Under the pieces are notes generated by a model that had not been told where the DNA came from, did no database searches, and was given only the letters and a program-made list of their open reading frames with translations. Below, one piece after another: positions 19,611-28,744 of a stretch of 64,000 nt of DNA. The position numbers were made by a program, and so were the translations under genes. Position 1 is the first letter of the stretch. The number at the start of each line of letters is the position of its first letter. The DNA comes from Streptomyces venezuelae (GTDB taxonomy: Bacteria; Actinomycetota; Actinomycetes; Streptomycetales; Streptomycetaceae): the NCBI RefSeq assembly GCF_008642335.1, contig NZ_CP029191.1, positions 5,456,001 through 5,520,000 on the forward strand, read 5' to 3'.

Positions 19611-20456
19611 GTGAACCAGAGCGTGCGGCCCGCCGGGGCCGTGTCCGACGCCGGGACGCCGGCTGTGTCCGACGTCGAGACGCCGGGCACCCTGAACGGA
19701 ATACCGCGGCAGCCGACGCCCCGGCCACCCCGAACGGGGGAGCGCCCCACGTCGGATACGGCGGACCGTGCGGCAGGTGCCTCAAGTGTGTCCGGTGCGC
19801 CCGGAACCTCCGCGCGGCGCCCGCGCCTGTGGCGGATCCTGCCGACGCCCACCGGCACCCCTTTCACCTTTGGGTACGCGGTGATCCTGGCCGCCACCTC
19901 GCTCCTGACCCAGTACGCGAACCCGGACCTCGTCGACTCGCTGCTCCACGGGTCGAGCACCGACGTCGCGCACCTCACGAAGAGTCCCCTCCTCGTCCTG
20001 GTCGCCAGCGCCCTGTGGATCGCGGGCGGCATCACGTCCCCGTACGCGATCGTCTTCCTGCTGGTGCTGACCGCGCTGGAGCGGCGCATCGGAGGGCTGC
20101 GCGCCGCCGGTGTCTTCCTCCTCGGGCACGTCGTCGCCACGCTCGCGACGGAGGTCCCGGTCGGCTTCTCCGTCCTCGCGGGCCATCTGCCCGACAGCTC
20201 GCTGCACCGGCTCGACTACGGCATCAGCTTCGGTGTCGCCGCGAGCGTCGGCGCGCTCGCGGGACTCCTCACACCGTGGCTCCGGTGGACCGTGCTGGTC
20301 TGCTTCGGCGGGATGCTGGTCGACGACCTCATCGCGTTCGCCGACCCCATGACGAACTGGGGACACCTGCTCGCCCTCACGATCGGCGTCCTCACCTGGC
20401 CCTTGCTTCGGCGCGTGCCCGTGCCCGCGCGGGGTCTACGGAACGGCGTCTCCTGA
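19611..20456 (+). CDS. Rhomboid-like multi-pass membrane protein
   Basis: 281 residues. A low-complexity N-terminal tail (about 85 residues) precedes about six hydrophobic helices. The organisation resembles rhomboid-like proteins (LLHGSSTDVAHL, a first-loop motif, then GISFGVAASVGALAG in place of the catalytic GxSG helix). The conserved HLLAL near the C-terminus could supply the His, but the catalytic Ser is not certain (GISFG). It may be an inactive or divergent rhomboid. The GTG start at 19611 is chosen for the GGAAGGAG site upstream; in-frame starts further upstream exist. Confidence 0.7.
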   Translation: MNQSVRPAGAVSDAGTPAVSDVETPGTLNGIPRQPTPRPPRTGERPTSDTADRAAGASSVSGAPGTSARRPRLWRILPTPTGTPFTFGYAVILAATSLLTQYANPDLVDSLLHGSSTDVAHLTKSPLLVLVASALWIAGGITSPYAIVFLLVLTALERRIGGLRAAGVFLLGHVVATLATEVPVGFSVLAGHLPDSSLHRLDYGISFGVAASVGALAGLLTPWLRWTVLVCFGGMLVDDLIAFADPMTNWGHLLALTIGVLTWPLLRRVPVPARGLRNGVS

Positions 20457-20503
20457 TCGCTCACAGCGAACACGCGTGAGGGAACATCTCGGCACTCACA
20501 AGC

Positions 20504-20524
20504 ATTGAGTCGGTACAGCTCAAC
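20504..20524 (+). promoter_or_regulatory. HAIR operator (HspR site) upstream of lon
   Basis: TTGAGT (20505-20510), seven bases, then GCTCAA (20518-20523). This matches the HspR-associated inverted repeat CTTGAGT-N7-ACTCAAG at 11 of 12 inner positions. It lies 22 bases before the lon start, where repressor binding would block transcription. HspR control of lon is established in Streptomyces; its use here is inferred from the sequence match. Confidence 0.85.
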
Positions 20525-20545
20525 TTGAATGCCGAAAGGGAGATC

Positions 20546-22960
20546 ATGGCTACTGAGTCCGCCTCGTACACTTCGCTCACTCTGCCTGTGCTGCCGCTCG
20601 ACGACGAGGTGGTCCTGCCCGGCATGGTGGTTCCGTTCGACCTGTCGGACGCCGATGTACGGGCCGCGGTGGAGGCCGCGCAGGCCGCCGCCCGGTCCAG
20701 TGGCGACAGCAAGCCGAAGGTGCTGCTTGTTCCGCGCATCGACGGGACGTACGCCGCGACCGGCGTCCTCGGCACCGTCGAGCAGGTCGGCCGGCTCTCC
20801 GACGGCGACCCCGGCGCCCTCATCCGCGGCCGCAGCCGCGTGCGCATCGGCGCGGGCACGACCGGCCCCGGCGCGGCCCTGTGGGTCGAGGGCACGAAGG
20901 TCGACGACGCCGTGCCGGAGCCCCTGCCGGGCGCCGTCACCGAGCTCGTCAAGGAGTACAAGGCGCTCGCCACCAGCTGGCTGAAGAAGCGCGGTGCCTG
21001 GCAGGTCGTGGACCGCGTCACGCAGATCGACGACGTCGCCGCGCTCGCCGACAACTCCGGATACTCCCCGTTCCTGACCACCCAGCAGAAGATCCAGCTC
21101 CTGGAGACCGAGGACGCGGTCGCCCGCCTCAAGCTCGCCACCGCGCAGCTGCGCGAGCACCTCGCCGAGCAGGACGTCGCGGAGACCATCGCCAAGGACG
21201 TACAGGAAGGCGTGGACAAGCAGCAGCGCGAGTTCCTGCTGCGGCGCCAGCTCGACGCCGTCCGCAAGGAGCTGCGCGAGATCAACGGTGAGCAGGAGGG
21301 CGAGGAGTCCGACGACTACCGCGCCCGCGTCGAGGCCGCCGACCTCCCCGAGAAGGTCCGCGAGGCCGCCCTCAAGGAGGTCGACAAGCTGGAGCGCGCC
21401 AGCGACCAGTCGCCCGAGGGCTCCTGGATCCGCACCTGGCTCGACACGGTCCTCGAACTGCCCTGGAACGAGCGCACCGAGGACGAGTACGACATCAAGG
21501 GCGCCCAGGAGATCCTGGACGCCGAGCACTCCGGGCTCCAGGACGTGAAGGAGCGCATCACCGAGTACCTCGCGGTGCGCAAGCGCCGCGCCGACCGCGG
21601 CCTCGGTGTCGTCGGCGGCCGGCGCGGGGGTGCCGTGCTCGCCCTGGTGGGTCCTCCGGGAGTGGGCAAGACGAGTCTCGGCGAGTCCGTCGCGCACGCC
21701 ATGGGCCGCAAGTTCGTGCGGGTCGCGCTCGGCGGCGTACGCGACGAGGCGGAGATCCGCGGCCACCGGCGTACGTACGTGGGGGCGCTGCCCGGACGCA
21801 TCGTGCGGGCCATCAAGGAGGCCGGGTCCATGAACCCGGTGGTGCTCCTCGACGAGATCGACAAGGTCGGCTCGGACTTCCGGGGCGACCCGGCCGCCGC
21901 CCTCCTCGAAGTCCTCGACCCGGCCCAGAACCACACCTTCCGCGACCACTACCTGGAGGTCGAGCTCGACCTCAGCGACGTCGTCTTCCTCGCCACCGCC
22001 AACGTCCTCGAAGCCATCCCCGAGGCGCTCCTCGACCGCATGGAGCTCGTCCGCCTCGACGGGTACACCGAGGACGAGAAGGTCGTCATCGCCCGTGACC
22101 ACCTGCTCCCGCGCCAGCTGGAGCGCGCGGGCCTCGACAAGGACGAGGTGGTCCTGGACGAGAGCGCGCTGCGCAAGCTCGCCGGCGAGTACACGCGCGA
22201 GGCGGGCGTGCGCAACCTGGAGCGGTCCGTCGCACGGCTGCTCCGCAAGGTCGCGGCCCAGCACGAACTGGGCGACCGCGAGCTGCCCTTCACCGTCACG
22301 GACGCCGACCTGCGCGGCCTGATCGGGCGCCCGCGCCACGTGCCGGAGTCCGCGCAGGACCCGGCGGAGCGACGCACGTCGGTGCCGGGCGTGGCGACCG
22401 GGCTCGCGGTCACCGGGGCGGGCGGCGACGTCCTGTTCGTGGAGGCGTCGCTCGCGGACCCGGAGACGGGGGCCTCCGGGCTCACGCTCACCGGCCAGCT
22501 CGGCGAGGTCATGAAGGAGTCGGCGCAGATCGCGCTGAGCTTCCTGCGCTCGCACGGCGCCGAACTGGAGCTGCCCGTCGGCGACCTGAAGGAACGGGGC
22601 GTGCACGTCCACTTCCCGGCGGGCGCCGTGCCGAAGGACGGCCCGAGCGCGGGCGTCACCCTGACGACCGCCCTCGCGTCGCTGCTCAGCGGCCGTCTCG
22701 TCCGTACGGACGTGGCGATGACCGGTGAGATCTCGCTGACCGGCCGCGTCCTGCCGATCGGCGGGGTGAAGCAGAAGCTGCTCGCCGCGCACCGCGCCGG
22801 GATCACCACGGTGATCATCCCGAAGCGGAACGAGCCGGACCTCGACGACGTCCCGGCCGAGGTCCTGGAGAAGCTCGACGTGCACGCGGTCACCGACGTG
22901 CGCCAGGTGCTCGAACTGGCCCTGACGGCGGCCGAGGTGAAGATCCCGGCCGCGGCGTAG
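20546..22960 (+). CDS. lon: ATP-dependent Lon protease
   Basis: 804 residues. The N-terminal substrate-recognition domain starts SLTLPVLPLDDEVVLPGM. The AAA+ module has Walker A (GPPGVGKT) and Walker B (VLLDEIDKVG). The C-terminal serine/lysine protease domain has Ser701 in KDGPSAGVT and the paired Lys744, spaced as in E. coli Lon. It degrades misfolded and regulatory proteins in the cytoplasm. The ATG at 20546 is preceded by AAAGGGAG; an in-frame ATG 21 bases upstream overlaps the HAIR site and is less likely. Heat-shock induction through HspR is expected. Confidence 0.97.
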   Translation: MATESASYTSLTLPVLPLDDEVVLPGMVVPFDLSDADVRAAVEAAQAAARSSGDSKPKVLLVPRIDGTYAATGVLGTVEQVGRLSDGDPGALIRGRSRVRIGAGTTGPGAALWVEGTKVDDAVPEPLPGAVTELVKEYKALATSWLKKRGAWQVVDRVTQIDDVAALADNSGYSPFLTTQQKIQLLETEDAVARLKLATAQLREHLAEQDVAETIAKDVQEGVDKQQREFLLRRQLDAVRKELREINGEQEGEESDDYRARVEAADLPEKVREAALKEVDKLERASDQSPEGSWIRTWLDTVLELPWNERTEDEYDIKGAQEILDAEHSGLQDVKERITEYLAVRKRRADRGLGVVGGRRGGAVLALVGPPGVGKTSLGESVAHAMGRKFVRVALGGVRDEAEIRGHRRTYVGALPGRIVRAIKEAGSMNPVVLLDEIDKVGSDFRGDPAAALLEVLDPAQNHTFRDHYLEVELDLSDVVFLATANVLEAIPEALLDRMELVRLDGYTEDEKVVIARDHLLPRQLERAGLDKDEVVLDESALRKLAGEYTREAGVRNLERSVARLLRKVAAQHELGDRELPFTVTDADLRGLIGRPRHVPESAQDPAERRTSVPGVATGLAVTGAGGDVLFVEASLADPETGASGLTLTGQLGEVMKESAQIALSFLRSHGAELELPVGDLKERGVHVHFPAGAVPKDGPSAGVTLTTALASLLSGRLVRTDVAMTGEISLTGRVLPIGGVKQKLLAAHRAGITTVIIPKRNEPDLDDVPAEVLEKLDVHAVTDVRQVLELALTAAEVKIPAAA

Positions 22961-22972
22961 GACCCGGGCAGG

Positions 22973-23011
22973 GGAAGGCGGCCACCCCCGCATCGGGGGT
23001 GGCCGCCTTCC
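22973..23011. terminator. Bidirectional terminator, lon / lysozyme
   Basis: Perfect 17-bp stem, 22973-22989 pairing with 22995-23011, and a 5-base loop. It is between convergent genes and serves both. Confidence 0.88.
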
Positions 23012-23019
23012 GTGCGCGC

Positions 23020-23853
23020 TCAGCCGTTGGCGAGCGCCACCACCCGGTCGAGGGCGCCGTTGAACTTGTTGTGGTCACCGACCGTCGGGCCCGACGAGGT
23101 GTACTGCCACATCGTCTGGAAGCCCCAGCCGGCCGGGAGTTCGCCCGGGCTCGTGTTGTAGCGGGCGATCCAGAGCGGGTTGCTCGCGCCGAAGCCGCTG
23201 TAGTTGCCGGTGCACTGCTTCCACCAGCTGGTCGCGGTGTAGATGACGGCGTCGCGTCCGGTGCGGGCCTTGTAGGTGTTCAGGAAGTCACGGATCCAGC
23301 TGACCATCCCGGACTGCGTCTTGCCGAAGCAGGCCGCCCCGTACGGGTTCCACTCGATGTCCAGTGCGCCCGGCAGCGTCCTGCCGTCGCGCGACCAGCC
23401 GCCGCCGTTGTCCACGAAGTAGTTCGCCTGTGCGGCACCGCTCGCGGTGTCCGGCGTCGCGAAGTGGTACGCGCCGCGGATCATGCCGACGTTGTACGAG
23501 CCGTTGTACTGCTGGGCGAAGTAGGGGTTCTTGTAGTACGTGCCCTCGGTGGCCTTGGTGTAGGCCCACTTCACTCCGCTGTTCCAGAGCGTCGACCAGG
23601 CGACGTTGCCCTGGTGGCTGCTGACGTCGACGCCCTCGGTCTGGGTCGCGTCACCGCCGGAGGGGCGGCCGCCCTGGCCGTCGTGTTCGATGACGCCCTG
23701 GCCGAGGCGGGCGGTGCCGCGCTCGGGGACGTCATCGGCCCTGGCCGCCGTGGGGAGCGTCAGGAGGAGGGAGAGTGCGGACAGTGCTGCGAGGAGAACC
23801 CCCGCCGGCGACAAGCGCGAGCGGCGGGCCGGTCCGGGTCTGTGCACGGGCAT
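23020..23853 (-). CDS. Secreted GH25 lysozyme (muramidase)
   Basis: 277 residues. An Arg-rich start and hydrophobic core (about 17-34) form a signal peptide with likely cleavage after AARA. The GH25 barrel begins at EGVDVSSHQGNV (Asp76) and carries the catalytic pair Asp165/Glu167 in ALDIEWNP. Family enzymes cut the beta-1,4 bond between MurNAc and GlcNAc. An unusual Gly-rich linker of about 35 residues lies between signal peptide and domain. A 7-bp inverted repeat lies 45-70 bases upstream. Confidence 0.95.
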   Translation of the reverse strand: MPVHRPGPARRSRLSPAGVLLAALSALSLLLTLPTAARADDVPERGTARLGQGVIEHDGQGGRPSGGDATQTEGVDVSSHQGNVAWSTLWNSGVKWAYTKATEGTYYKNPYFAQQYNGSYNVGMIRGAYHFATPDTASGAAQANYFVDNGGGWSRDGRTLPGALDIEWNPYGAACFGKTQSGMVSWIRDFLNTYKARTGRDAVIYTATSWWKQCTGNYSGFGASNPLWIARYNTSPGELPAGWGFQTMWQYTSSGPTVGDHNKFNGALDRVVALANG

Positions 23854-23897
23854 GGCGTGCCTCCGAAGGCCTCAGTGGTGCTCGGTGGGGACCTGCC

Positions 23898-23921
23898 GAC
23901 ATGTAGTGGTGTGAACATGTC
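23898..23921 (-). promoter_or_regulatory. Inverted repeat upstream of the lysozyme gene
   Basis: GACATGT (23898-23904) and ACATGTC (23915-23921) form a perfect 7-bp inverted repeat with a 10-base spacer. Each arm also contains the self-complementary word ACATGT. It lies 45-68 bases upstream of the lysozyme start, where an operator would act. No regulator can be assigned. Confidence 0.5.
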
Positions 23922-24110
23922 AGAAGAAACGCTACGCACGTAGACCGCTGCTAGGGAAGAGGTCCAGAGTTCTGCCGTTGGTCCACTCCAGTGGCGGTGG
24001 CACGGGAGCGGCACCGCCCGGACCTTGCGAAATACTGGTCAGACCGCTGCCGCCACGGCCGCGGCGCGAGGGCCTTCCGGCGATAACTTTCAGAATCGGG
24101 AAAGCGGGAC

Positions 24111-24620
24111 ATGGGTGCTGCAGAAGAGGGCGTGACGCCCGGCGCGCAGGACGACGACGGCGGACAGGAGACGCAGGAGGCACGGGGAGAGGACCGCGAG
24201 TTCCTCTCCTTGGAGCGGGAGTTGTCGCTCCTGCTGCGCCGCGCGCGGGCCTCCTCGGGCGAGATGGCCCGGCAGGTCCACCCCGACCTTGAGCCCGCCG
24301 CGTACGGGCTGCTCGTCTGCCTGGACGACTCGGGTCCGCAGCGGGCCACCGACCTCGCCGCCTTCATCGGCGTCGGCAAGGCCACGATGAGCCGCCAGCT
24401 GCGCGCCCTCGAAGAGCTCGGTCTGGTCGCGCGCGAGCCCGACCCGGCCGACGGCCGCGCCTGGCTCATCCGGCTCACGCCCGAGGGCCGCACCCGCTTC
24501 CGCACGGTGCGCGCCGCCCGCCGCGCCCGGTACGTACGGCGGCTCGCGAGCTGGGACCGCGCCGAGGTCGCCGAACTCGCCCGACTGCTCGGCCGCCTGA
24601 ACGCGAGCGCGGAGAACTGA
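24111..24620 (+). CDS. MarR-family transcriptional regulator
   Basis: 169 residues. An acidic 30-residue N-terminal tail is followed by the MarR winged helix: RATDLAAFIGVGKATMSRQLRALEELGLV, and the wing DPADGRAWLIRLTPEG. Family members sense phenolics, oxidants or antibiotics and usually repress an adjacent gene. The convergent neighbour is a PP2C-like gene; no obvious target lies directly downstream. Confidence 0.92.
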   Translation: MGAAEEGVTPGAQDDDGGQETQEARGEDREFLSLERELSLLLRRARASSGEMARQVHPDLEPAAYGLLVCLDDSGPQRATDLAAFIGVGKATMSRQLRALEELGLVAREPDPADGRAWLIRLTPEGRTRFRTVRAARRARYVRRLASWDRAEVAELARLLGRLNASAEN

Positions 24621-24683
24621 CCCGCGGCCGCCGAGAAGTGAACGCGGGCGCGGAGAGCCGAGCACGTACCCCGCTCGCGTACG

Positions 24684-25529
24684 TCACCACTCCGCGTAGA
24701 CGACCGCCGCGTCGTCGTGGCGCTTGCCGCGCGGAAAGGCCAGGCGGTCCGGGTCCGCGCGCTCCAATTCCCGCACCCGGTCCACCAGATGCCGCGGCCC
24801 CTGCTTGCGCAGCAGCGCGAAGCAGTCCGTCCAGTCGCCCTCGCGGAACGTCTCGACCCACCGCCCGGCCCCGTCGGTGAGCGCCGCCACCGCCGTGACG
24901 TCCGCACGCGGCAGCTCACCGGTGACCGCGCGCCCGGCGGCCGACGGGTCGGACGCGGCCGTGAAGAAGCCGTCCTCGGCGTTGCGCAGTGCCTCGACCG
25001 CCGTTCCGTAGGCGCGGGCCGCCACGTCCCGCTCCGCGGAGCCGCGGGGCAGGGCGCGCACCTGGTCGCGCAGGGCCTGCACGGCGGGCGGCAGTTCGGC
25101 GAGGCGCCGGTCGAGGACGGCCGTCACCTCCCCGTCGTGGCCCGCTATGAGGAGCGCCGAGTCGGACAGGACGAGGTGCTCGACGCGCTCGTCGTCCCAG
25201 CGCACGAGCACCACGGTTGCCTGTGGGGTGCGTGGGTGAGAAAGGTCACAGGTTGAACCATGTGCCTCGGCGGTACGCGTGATGCCGGCCGCCAGGACCT
25301 CAGTGAGCGTCATATCCCGGCGTGAAACGGACAGTTCCCCCAGCGCGCCGCCCAGTCGCGCAGTGAACCAAGGGACGGAATGCGGACAGCCCACCGACCC
25401 CTCCGGCGGGGTCACGCCGTCGAGCAGGACGAGCGATCCGCCCTGTCCGGACGCGGGAAGCGCGACCGACGCGTAGTCCTCGTTGGGACGTGCGGGGTCA
25501 CCGGGCTCGGTGGCGAGTTCGATACGCAT
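24684..25529 (-). CDS. PP2C-like serine/threonine phosphatase domain protein
   Basis: 281 residues. The N-terminus reads NEDYASVALP..LVLLDGVTPP, the metal-binding Asp pattern of PP2C enzymes (RNEDY, then DG). VLSDSALLIAG and TDGAGRWVE correspond to later PP2C motifs. Some metal ligands are degenerate, so activity is uncertain. A role in reversing Ser/Thr kinase signalling is the family expectation. The start at 25529 removes a low-complexity upstream frame. Confidence 0.78.
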   Translation of the reverse strand: MRIELATEPGDPARPNEDYASVALPASGQGGSLVLLDGVTPPEGSVGCPHSVPWFTARLGGALGELSVSRRDMTLTEVLAAGITRTAEAHGSTCDLSHPRTPQATVVLVRWDDERVEHLVLSDSALLIAGHDGEVTAVLDRRLAELPPAVQALRDQVRALPRGSAERDVAARAYGTAVEALRNAEDGFFTAASDPSAAGRAVTGELPRADVTAVAALTDGAGRWVETFREGDWTDCFALLRKQGPRHLVDRVRELERADPDRLAFPRGKRHDDAAVVYAEW

Positions 25530-25885
25530 CCGGCCAGTCTGCACGACCCCTTCACAGGGCCACCAGAAGCCGCGATGCGCCCCAGGGGAGTCGCGTACGG
25601 GCGGCGCGGGCGCCGGAATTCGGCCGGAATGATCACCTCCGGCAGGGGTGTGGCGGCGCATCCTGCCAAAGCCGGTCGGAGACGTCCAACCGGCGCTCCG
25701 CGGAGGCCCTCCGACGGCCGAGCCGGGACTTGCCCGCCAACTCCCCGCCGATGTTCACTCCTTCGGGTGGCCAGGCTGGCGATGCACGACCGCCACCAAC
25801 CGGCACTGGAAAGGTCAGGTGCCGTACCGGGGGAGCGCCCGTGTTGACAGGTCGTCACCCGGGTCAAGGGCAGACGAAAACAGGA
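25530..25885. promoter_or_regulatory. Divergent region upstream of the conservon
   Basis: About 356 bases without a convincing gene, between the leftward PP2C-like gene and the rightward conservon. A TTGACA word at 25844-25849 could be a -35 box for the conservon, but no good -10 box follows at the right distance. Confidence 0.4.
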
Positions 25886-28744
25886 ATGCGAGCACCGGTG
25901 CAGAAGATGCGGCCTCGGCGCAAAGGCAAGCAGACGGCCCCGGAAGGGGCCACGCCGGGCGCGACGACTCCAACCGAGCATGTGCCGGAGCGCACGGCCG
26001 CGGACGCCTCCGCGCCCGACGCCGCGCCGCCGCCGGTCAACAAGGCGCCCACCGCACGCGTACGCAATCGGCTGATCGTCGCCGTCGCGGTCGTGGCCGC
26101 CGCCATCGCGGGCGCGGGCGCACCCGCCGTCCTCGCGGCGTCCGCCGACCTGAACGACACGCAGAACCTGGTCACCCTCGCCGAACAGACCCAGCAGGCG
26201 GTCTCCCTCGGCCACTCGCTCGCCGACGAGCGGGACGAGGTCACCACCTTCATCGCCGCCGGGCGGCCGCAGGACAAGGGGCTCTCCCAGAGCCGCAGCG
26301 CCCGCGTGGACCGGCAGATCGACGAGCTCCGCGGCGCCGACGCGCCCGCCGGACTGCGCGGCGACCTCGCCGACATCGCCGCCGTGCGCAGAGCGGCGCT
26401 CACCGGCAAGAGCACCGCTCTCGAAGCCCACGAGGCGTACACGAAGGTCATCGCCGAACTGCACGGCCTCACCCGCGACCTGGCCGAGAAGCTGCCCCCC
26501 GAGGCCAACCAGGGCGCCCTCGCCCTCTCCGACCTCGACCACGCCGTCGAACAGGCCGCCGCCGCCCGCGGCCTCCTCCTCGCCGCCCTCGCCCTGCCCC
26601 GCCCCACCGGCACCTCCACCGTCGACCCGGTCACCGGCCTGCCGACCACCGTCACCGAGGAGTCGCCCACCGACGCCAAGCGGCGCGACGAGCTCAGCTC
26701 CGCCGCCCAGCAGGCCCGCGTCCGCGAGCTGGCCGCACTCGCCGACTTCCGTGACGCGGCGAGCGACCCGGCCCGCGCCACGTACGAGTCGACCGTCACC
26801 GGCTCCGAGGTCGGCGCCGCCGAGAAGTACCTGGAGCGCCTCACCGACCAGCCGAAGCTCTCCGCGGCCGAGCGGCGCTACGACCGGAAGAAGGTCGACG
26901 CCGCGCTCTCCGCCCGCATCGAGACGATGCGCGGCGCCGAGTCCGCGCTCGCCGTCGAGCGGACCAAGCACCTGGCCCAGCTGCGCGACGACGACGTCAC
27001 GGCACTGGAGATCCGGATCGCCCTCGTCGGCGTCTGCCTGCTCGTCGCCGTCGGCGTCGCCATGGGCGCGGCCCGCTCGCTGACCCGCCCGCTCGCCGTC
27101 CTGCGCCTCGGCTCGGCCCGCCTCGCCACCGACCCCGCGCCCCAGGAGCCGATCCGCTTCACCGGCCGCGACGACGAGTTCGCCCAGGTCGTACGCTCCG
27201 TCAACGCCCTGCACGGCCACGCGGCCGCCCTCACCGAGCGCCTCGCCACCCTCGAATCGGACCGCAAGCACCTCATCGGGCAGCGGCAGTCCATGGCCGA
27301 CGAGCGTGCCGCGCTGCGCGAGGAGCTCGCCGAGGCCTCCGCGCACCTGGAGCGGGTGCGCCAGTCCATCCACGGCACCTTCGTCAACCTCGCCCTGCGC
27401 ACGCTCGGCCTGGTCGAGCGCCAGCTCGCCGTCATCGAGCACCTGGAGGACCGCGAGCAGGACCCGGACCGCCTCGCCACGCTCTTCAAGCTCGACCACC
27501 TCGCCACCGTCATGCGGCGCCACAGCGAGAACCTTCTCGTCCTCGCCGGCGCGGAACACGGCCACCAGCACCCCGGCGCCGTCCCGCTCGTCGACGTGGT
27601 GCGCGCCGCCGTCTCCGAGATCGAGCGGTACGAACGCGTCCGCATCGCCACGCTGCCGCCGCACACGCACGTGGCGGGCTTCGCGGCGGACGACATCAGC
27701 CATCTCACCGCCGAACTCCTGGAGAACGCGACCTCGTTCTCGCCGCCGGACTCCTCCGTCGAGGTCTCCGGCTGGCTCCTGGAGAACGGCGAGGTCATGC
27801 TCTCCGTCCAGGACGAGGGCATCGGCGTCACGCAGGACCGCATGCGGGAGCTCAACGCCCGCCTCGCCGACTTCGACCCCGACGACGCGTACGACCAGGA
27901 GAGCGGGGACGGCCTCGGGCTCGGCCTGTACGTCGTCGCGCGGCTCGCCGCCCGGCACGGGGCGCGGGTGCGGCTGCGGGACCAGAAGCAGGGCGGGGTC
28001 GCGGCGGTCGTGGTGCTGCCCGAGGGCATCCTCGCGGACGCGCCCTCGCAGGCCCCGGTGGTCACGCCGCCGCGCGCGGGCGAGCCGCTGACCCATCTGC
28101 CGGGGTCGGAGGCGGAGGCCAACTCCAACGTGCTTCCGGGGCGGCTGGCCGGCGCGCCCGGCGAGGACCCGCTGATCGCGGCGGCGGAGCGGACCCTGGA
28201 GACGGAGCGGCCTTCGCCGTCGCCGGAACCGGGCCCCGGCCCGGGCCCAGACGCCGGCCCCGAGCCGGACACCGACCCGACCCCCGAGCCGGGCCCGGAC
28301 CCGGACACCGGGCCGTCCCCGTCGCCGGAGACGACCATGGAGCTGGCGGTCCCCCCGGTACCGGAGGAGACCGCAGAGGAGCTCGCCCCGGAGCCGCAGC
28401 CGCAGCCGCAGCCGGAGACGGAGCAGGAATCGGCGCCGCAGCCCGAGCCCGACTCCACCCGGCCCGCGCCCCCCAAGTGGGAGCGCGTCACCGACAAGGG
28501 CCTGCCCAAGCGCACCCCGAAGATCACCGCCCCGGCAGCCGCCGCGCCCACGCCGCGCACCGGCTCCGTGGACGCCGAATCGCTCCGGCGCCGCCTCGGC
28601 AACTTCCACCAGGGCGCGATCAGCGGCCGACGGGACGTGGAGGCCGAGATCGCGGGTGATGGCTCAGGTGACGACTCGGGTGACGAAAAGAACGAACGAG
28701 CCGCAGACGTAATGGGGGACCCAGTCGAGGAGGCAAGCAGTTGA
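25886..28744 (+). CDS. cvnA: Conservon sensor kinase CvnA-like (nitrate-sensor type, HATPase)
   Basis: 952 residues. A membrane helix (about 55-80) and a second (about 375-393) enclose a large extracellular NIT-type helical sensor. HAMP-like sequence and a coiled coil follow. The HATPase domain has LTAELLENATSFSPP (N box), VQDEGIGV (G1) and GDGLGLGLYVV (G2). No classical phospho-His motif is seen, as is typical of conservon kinases. The last 250 residues are Pro/Glu-rich and disordered. First of four overlapping conservon genes. The start is uncertain: ATG 25886, GTG 25898 and ATG 25907 are all in frame. Confidence 0.9.
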   Translation: MRAPVQKMRPRRKGKQTAPEGATPGATTPTEHVPERTAADASAPDAAPPPVNKAPTARVRNRLIVAVAVVAAAIAGAGAPAVLAASADLNDTQNLVTLAEQTQQAVSLGHSLADERDEVTTFIAAGRPQDKGLSQSRSARVDRQIDELRGADAPAGLRGDLADIAAVRRAALTGKSTALEAHEAYTKVIAELHGLTRDLAEKLPPEANQGALALSDLDHAVEQAAAARGLLLAALALPRPTGTSTVDPVTGLPTTVTEESPTDAKRRDELSSAAQQARVRELAALADFRDAASDPARATYESTVTGSEVGAAEKYLERLTDQPKLSAAERRYDRKKVDAALSARIETMRGAESALAVERTKHLAQLRDDDVTALEIRIALVGVCLLVAVGVAMGAARSLTRPLAVLRLGSARLATDPAPQEPIRFTGRDDEFAQVVRSVNALHGHAAALTERLATLESDRKHLIGQRQSMADERAALREELAEASAHLERVRQSIHGTFVNLALRTLGLVERQLAVIEHLEDREQDPDRLATLFKLDHLATVMRRHSENLLVLAGAEHGHQHPGAVPLVDVVRAAVSEIERYERVRIATLPPHTHVAGFAADDISHLTAELLENATSFSPPDSSVEVSGWLLENGEVMLSVQDEGIGVTQDRMRELNARLADFDPDDAYDQESGDGLGLGLYVVARLAARHGARVRLRDQKQGGVAAVVVLPEGILADAPSQAPVVTPPRAGEPLTHLPGSEAEANSNVLPGRLAGAPGEDPLIAAAERTLETERPSPSPEPGPGPGPDAGPEPDTDPTPEPGPDPDTGPSPSPETTMELAVPPVPEETAEELAPEPQPQPQPETEQESAPQPEPDSTRPAPPKWERVTDKGLPKRTPKITAPAAAAPTPRTGSVDAESLRRRLGNFHQGAISGRRDVEAEIAGDGSGDDSGDEKNERAADVMGDPVEEASS

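Noticed and set aside
20216..22993. Long open frame antisense to lon
   Set aside because: Shadow of the real lon gene; the product has a composition typical of antisense frames and no domain.
25412..28609. Long open frame antisense to the conservon kinase
   Set aside because: Gly/Arg-rich shadow without motifs; the sense strand has complete kinase boxes.
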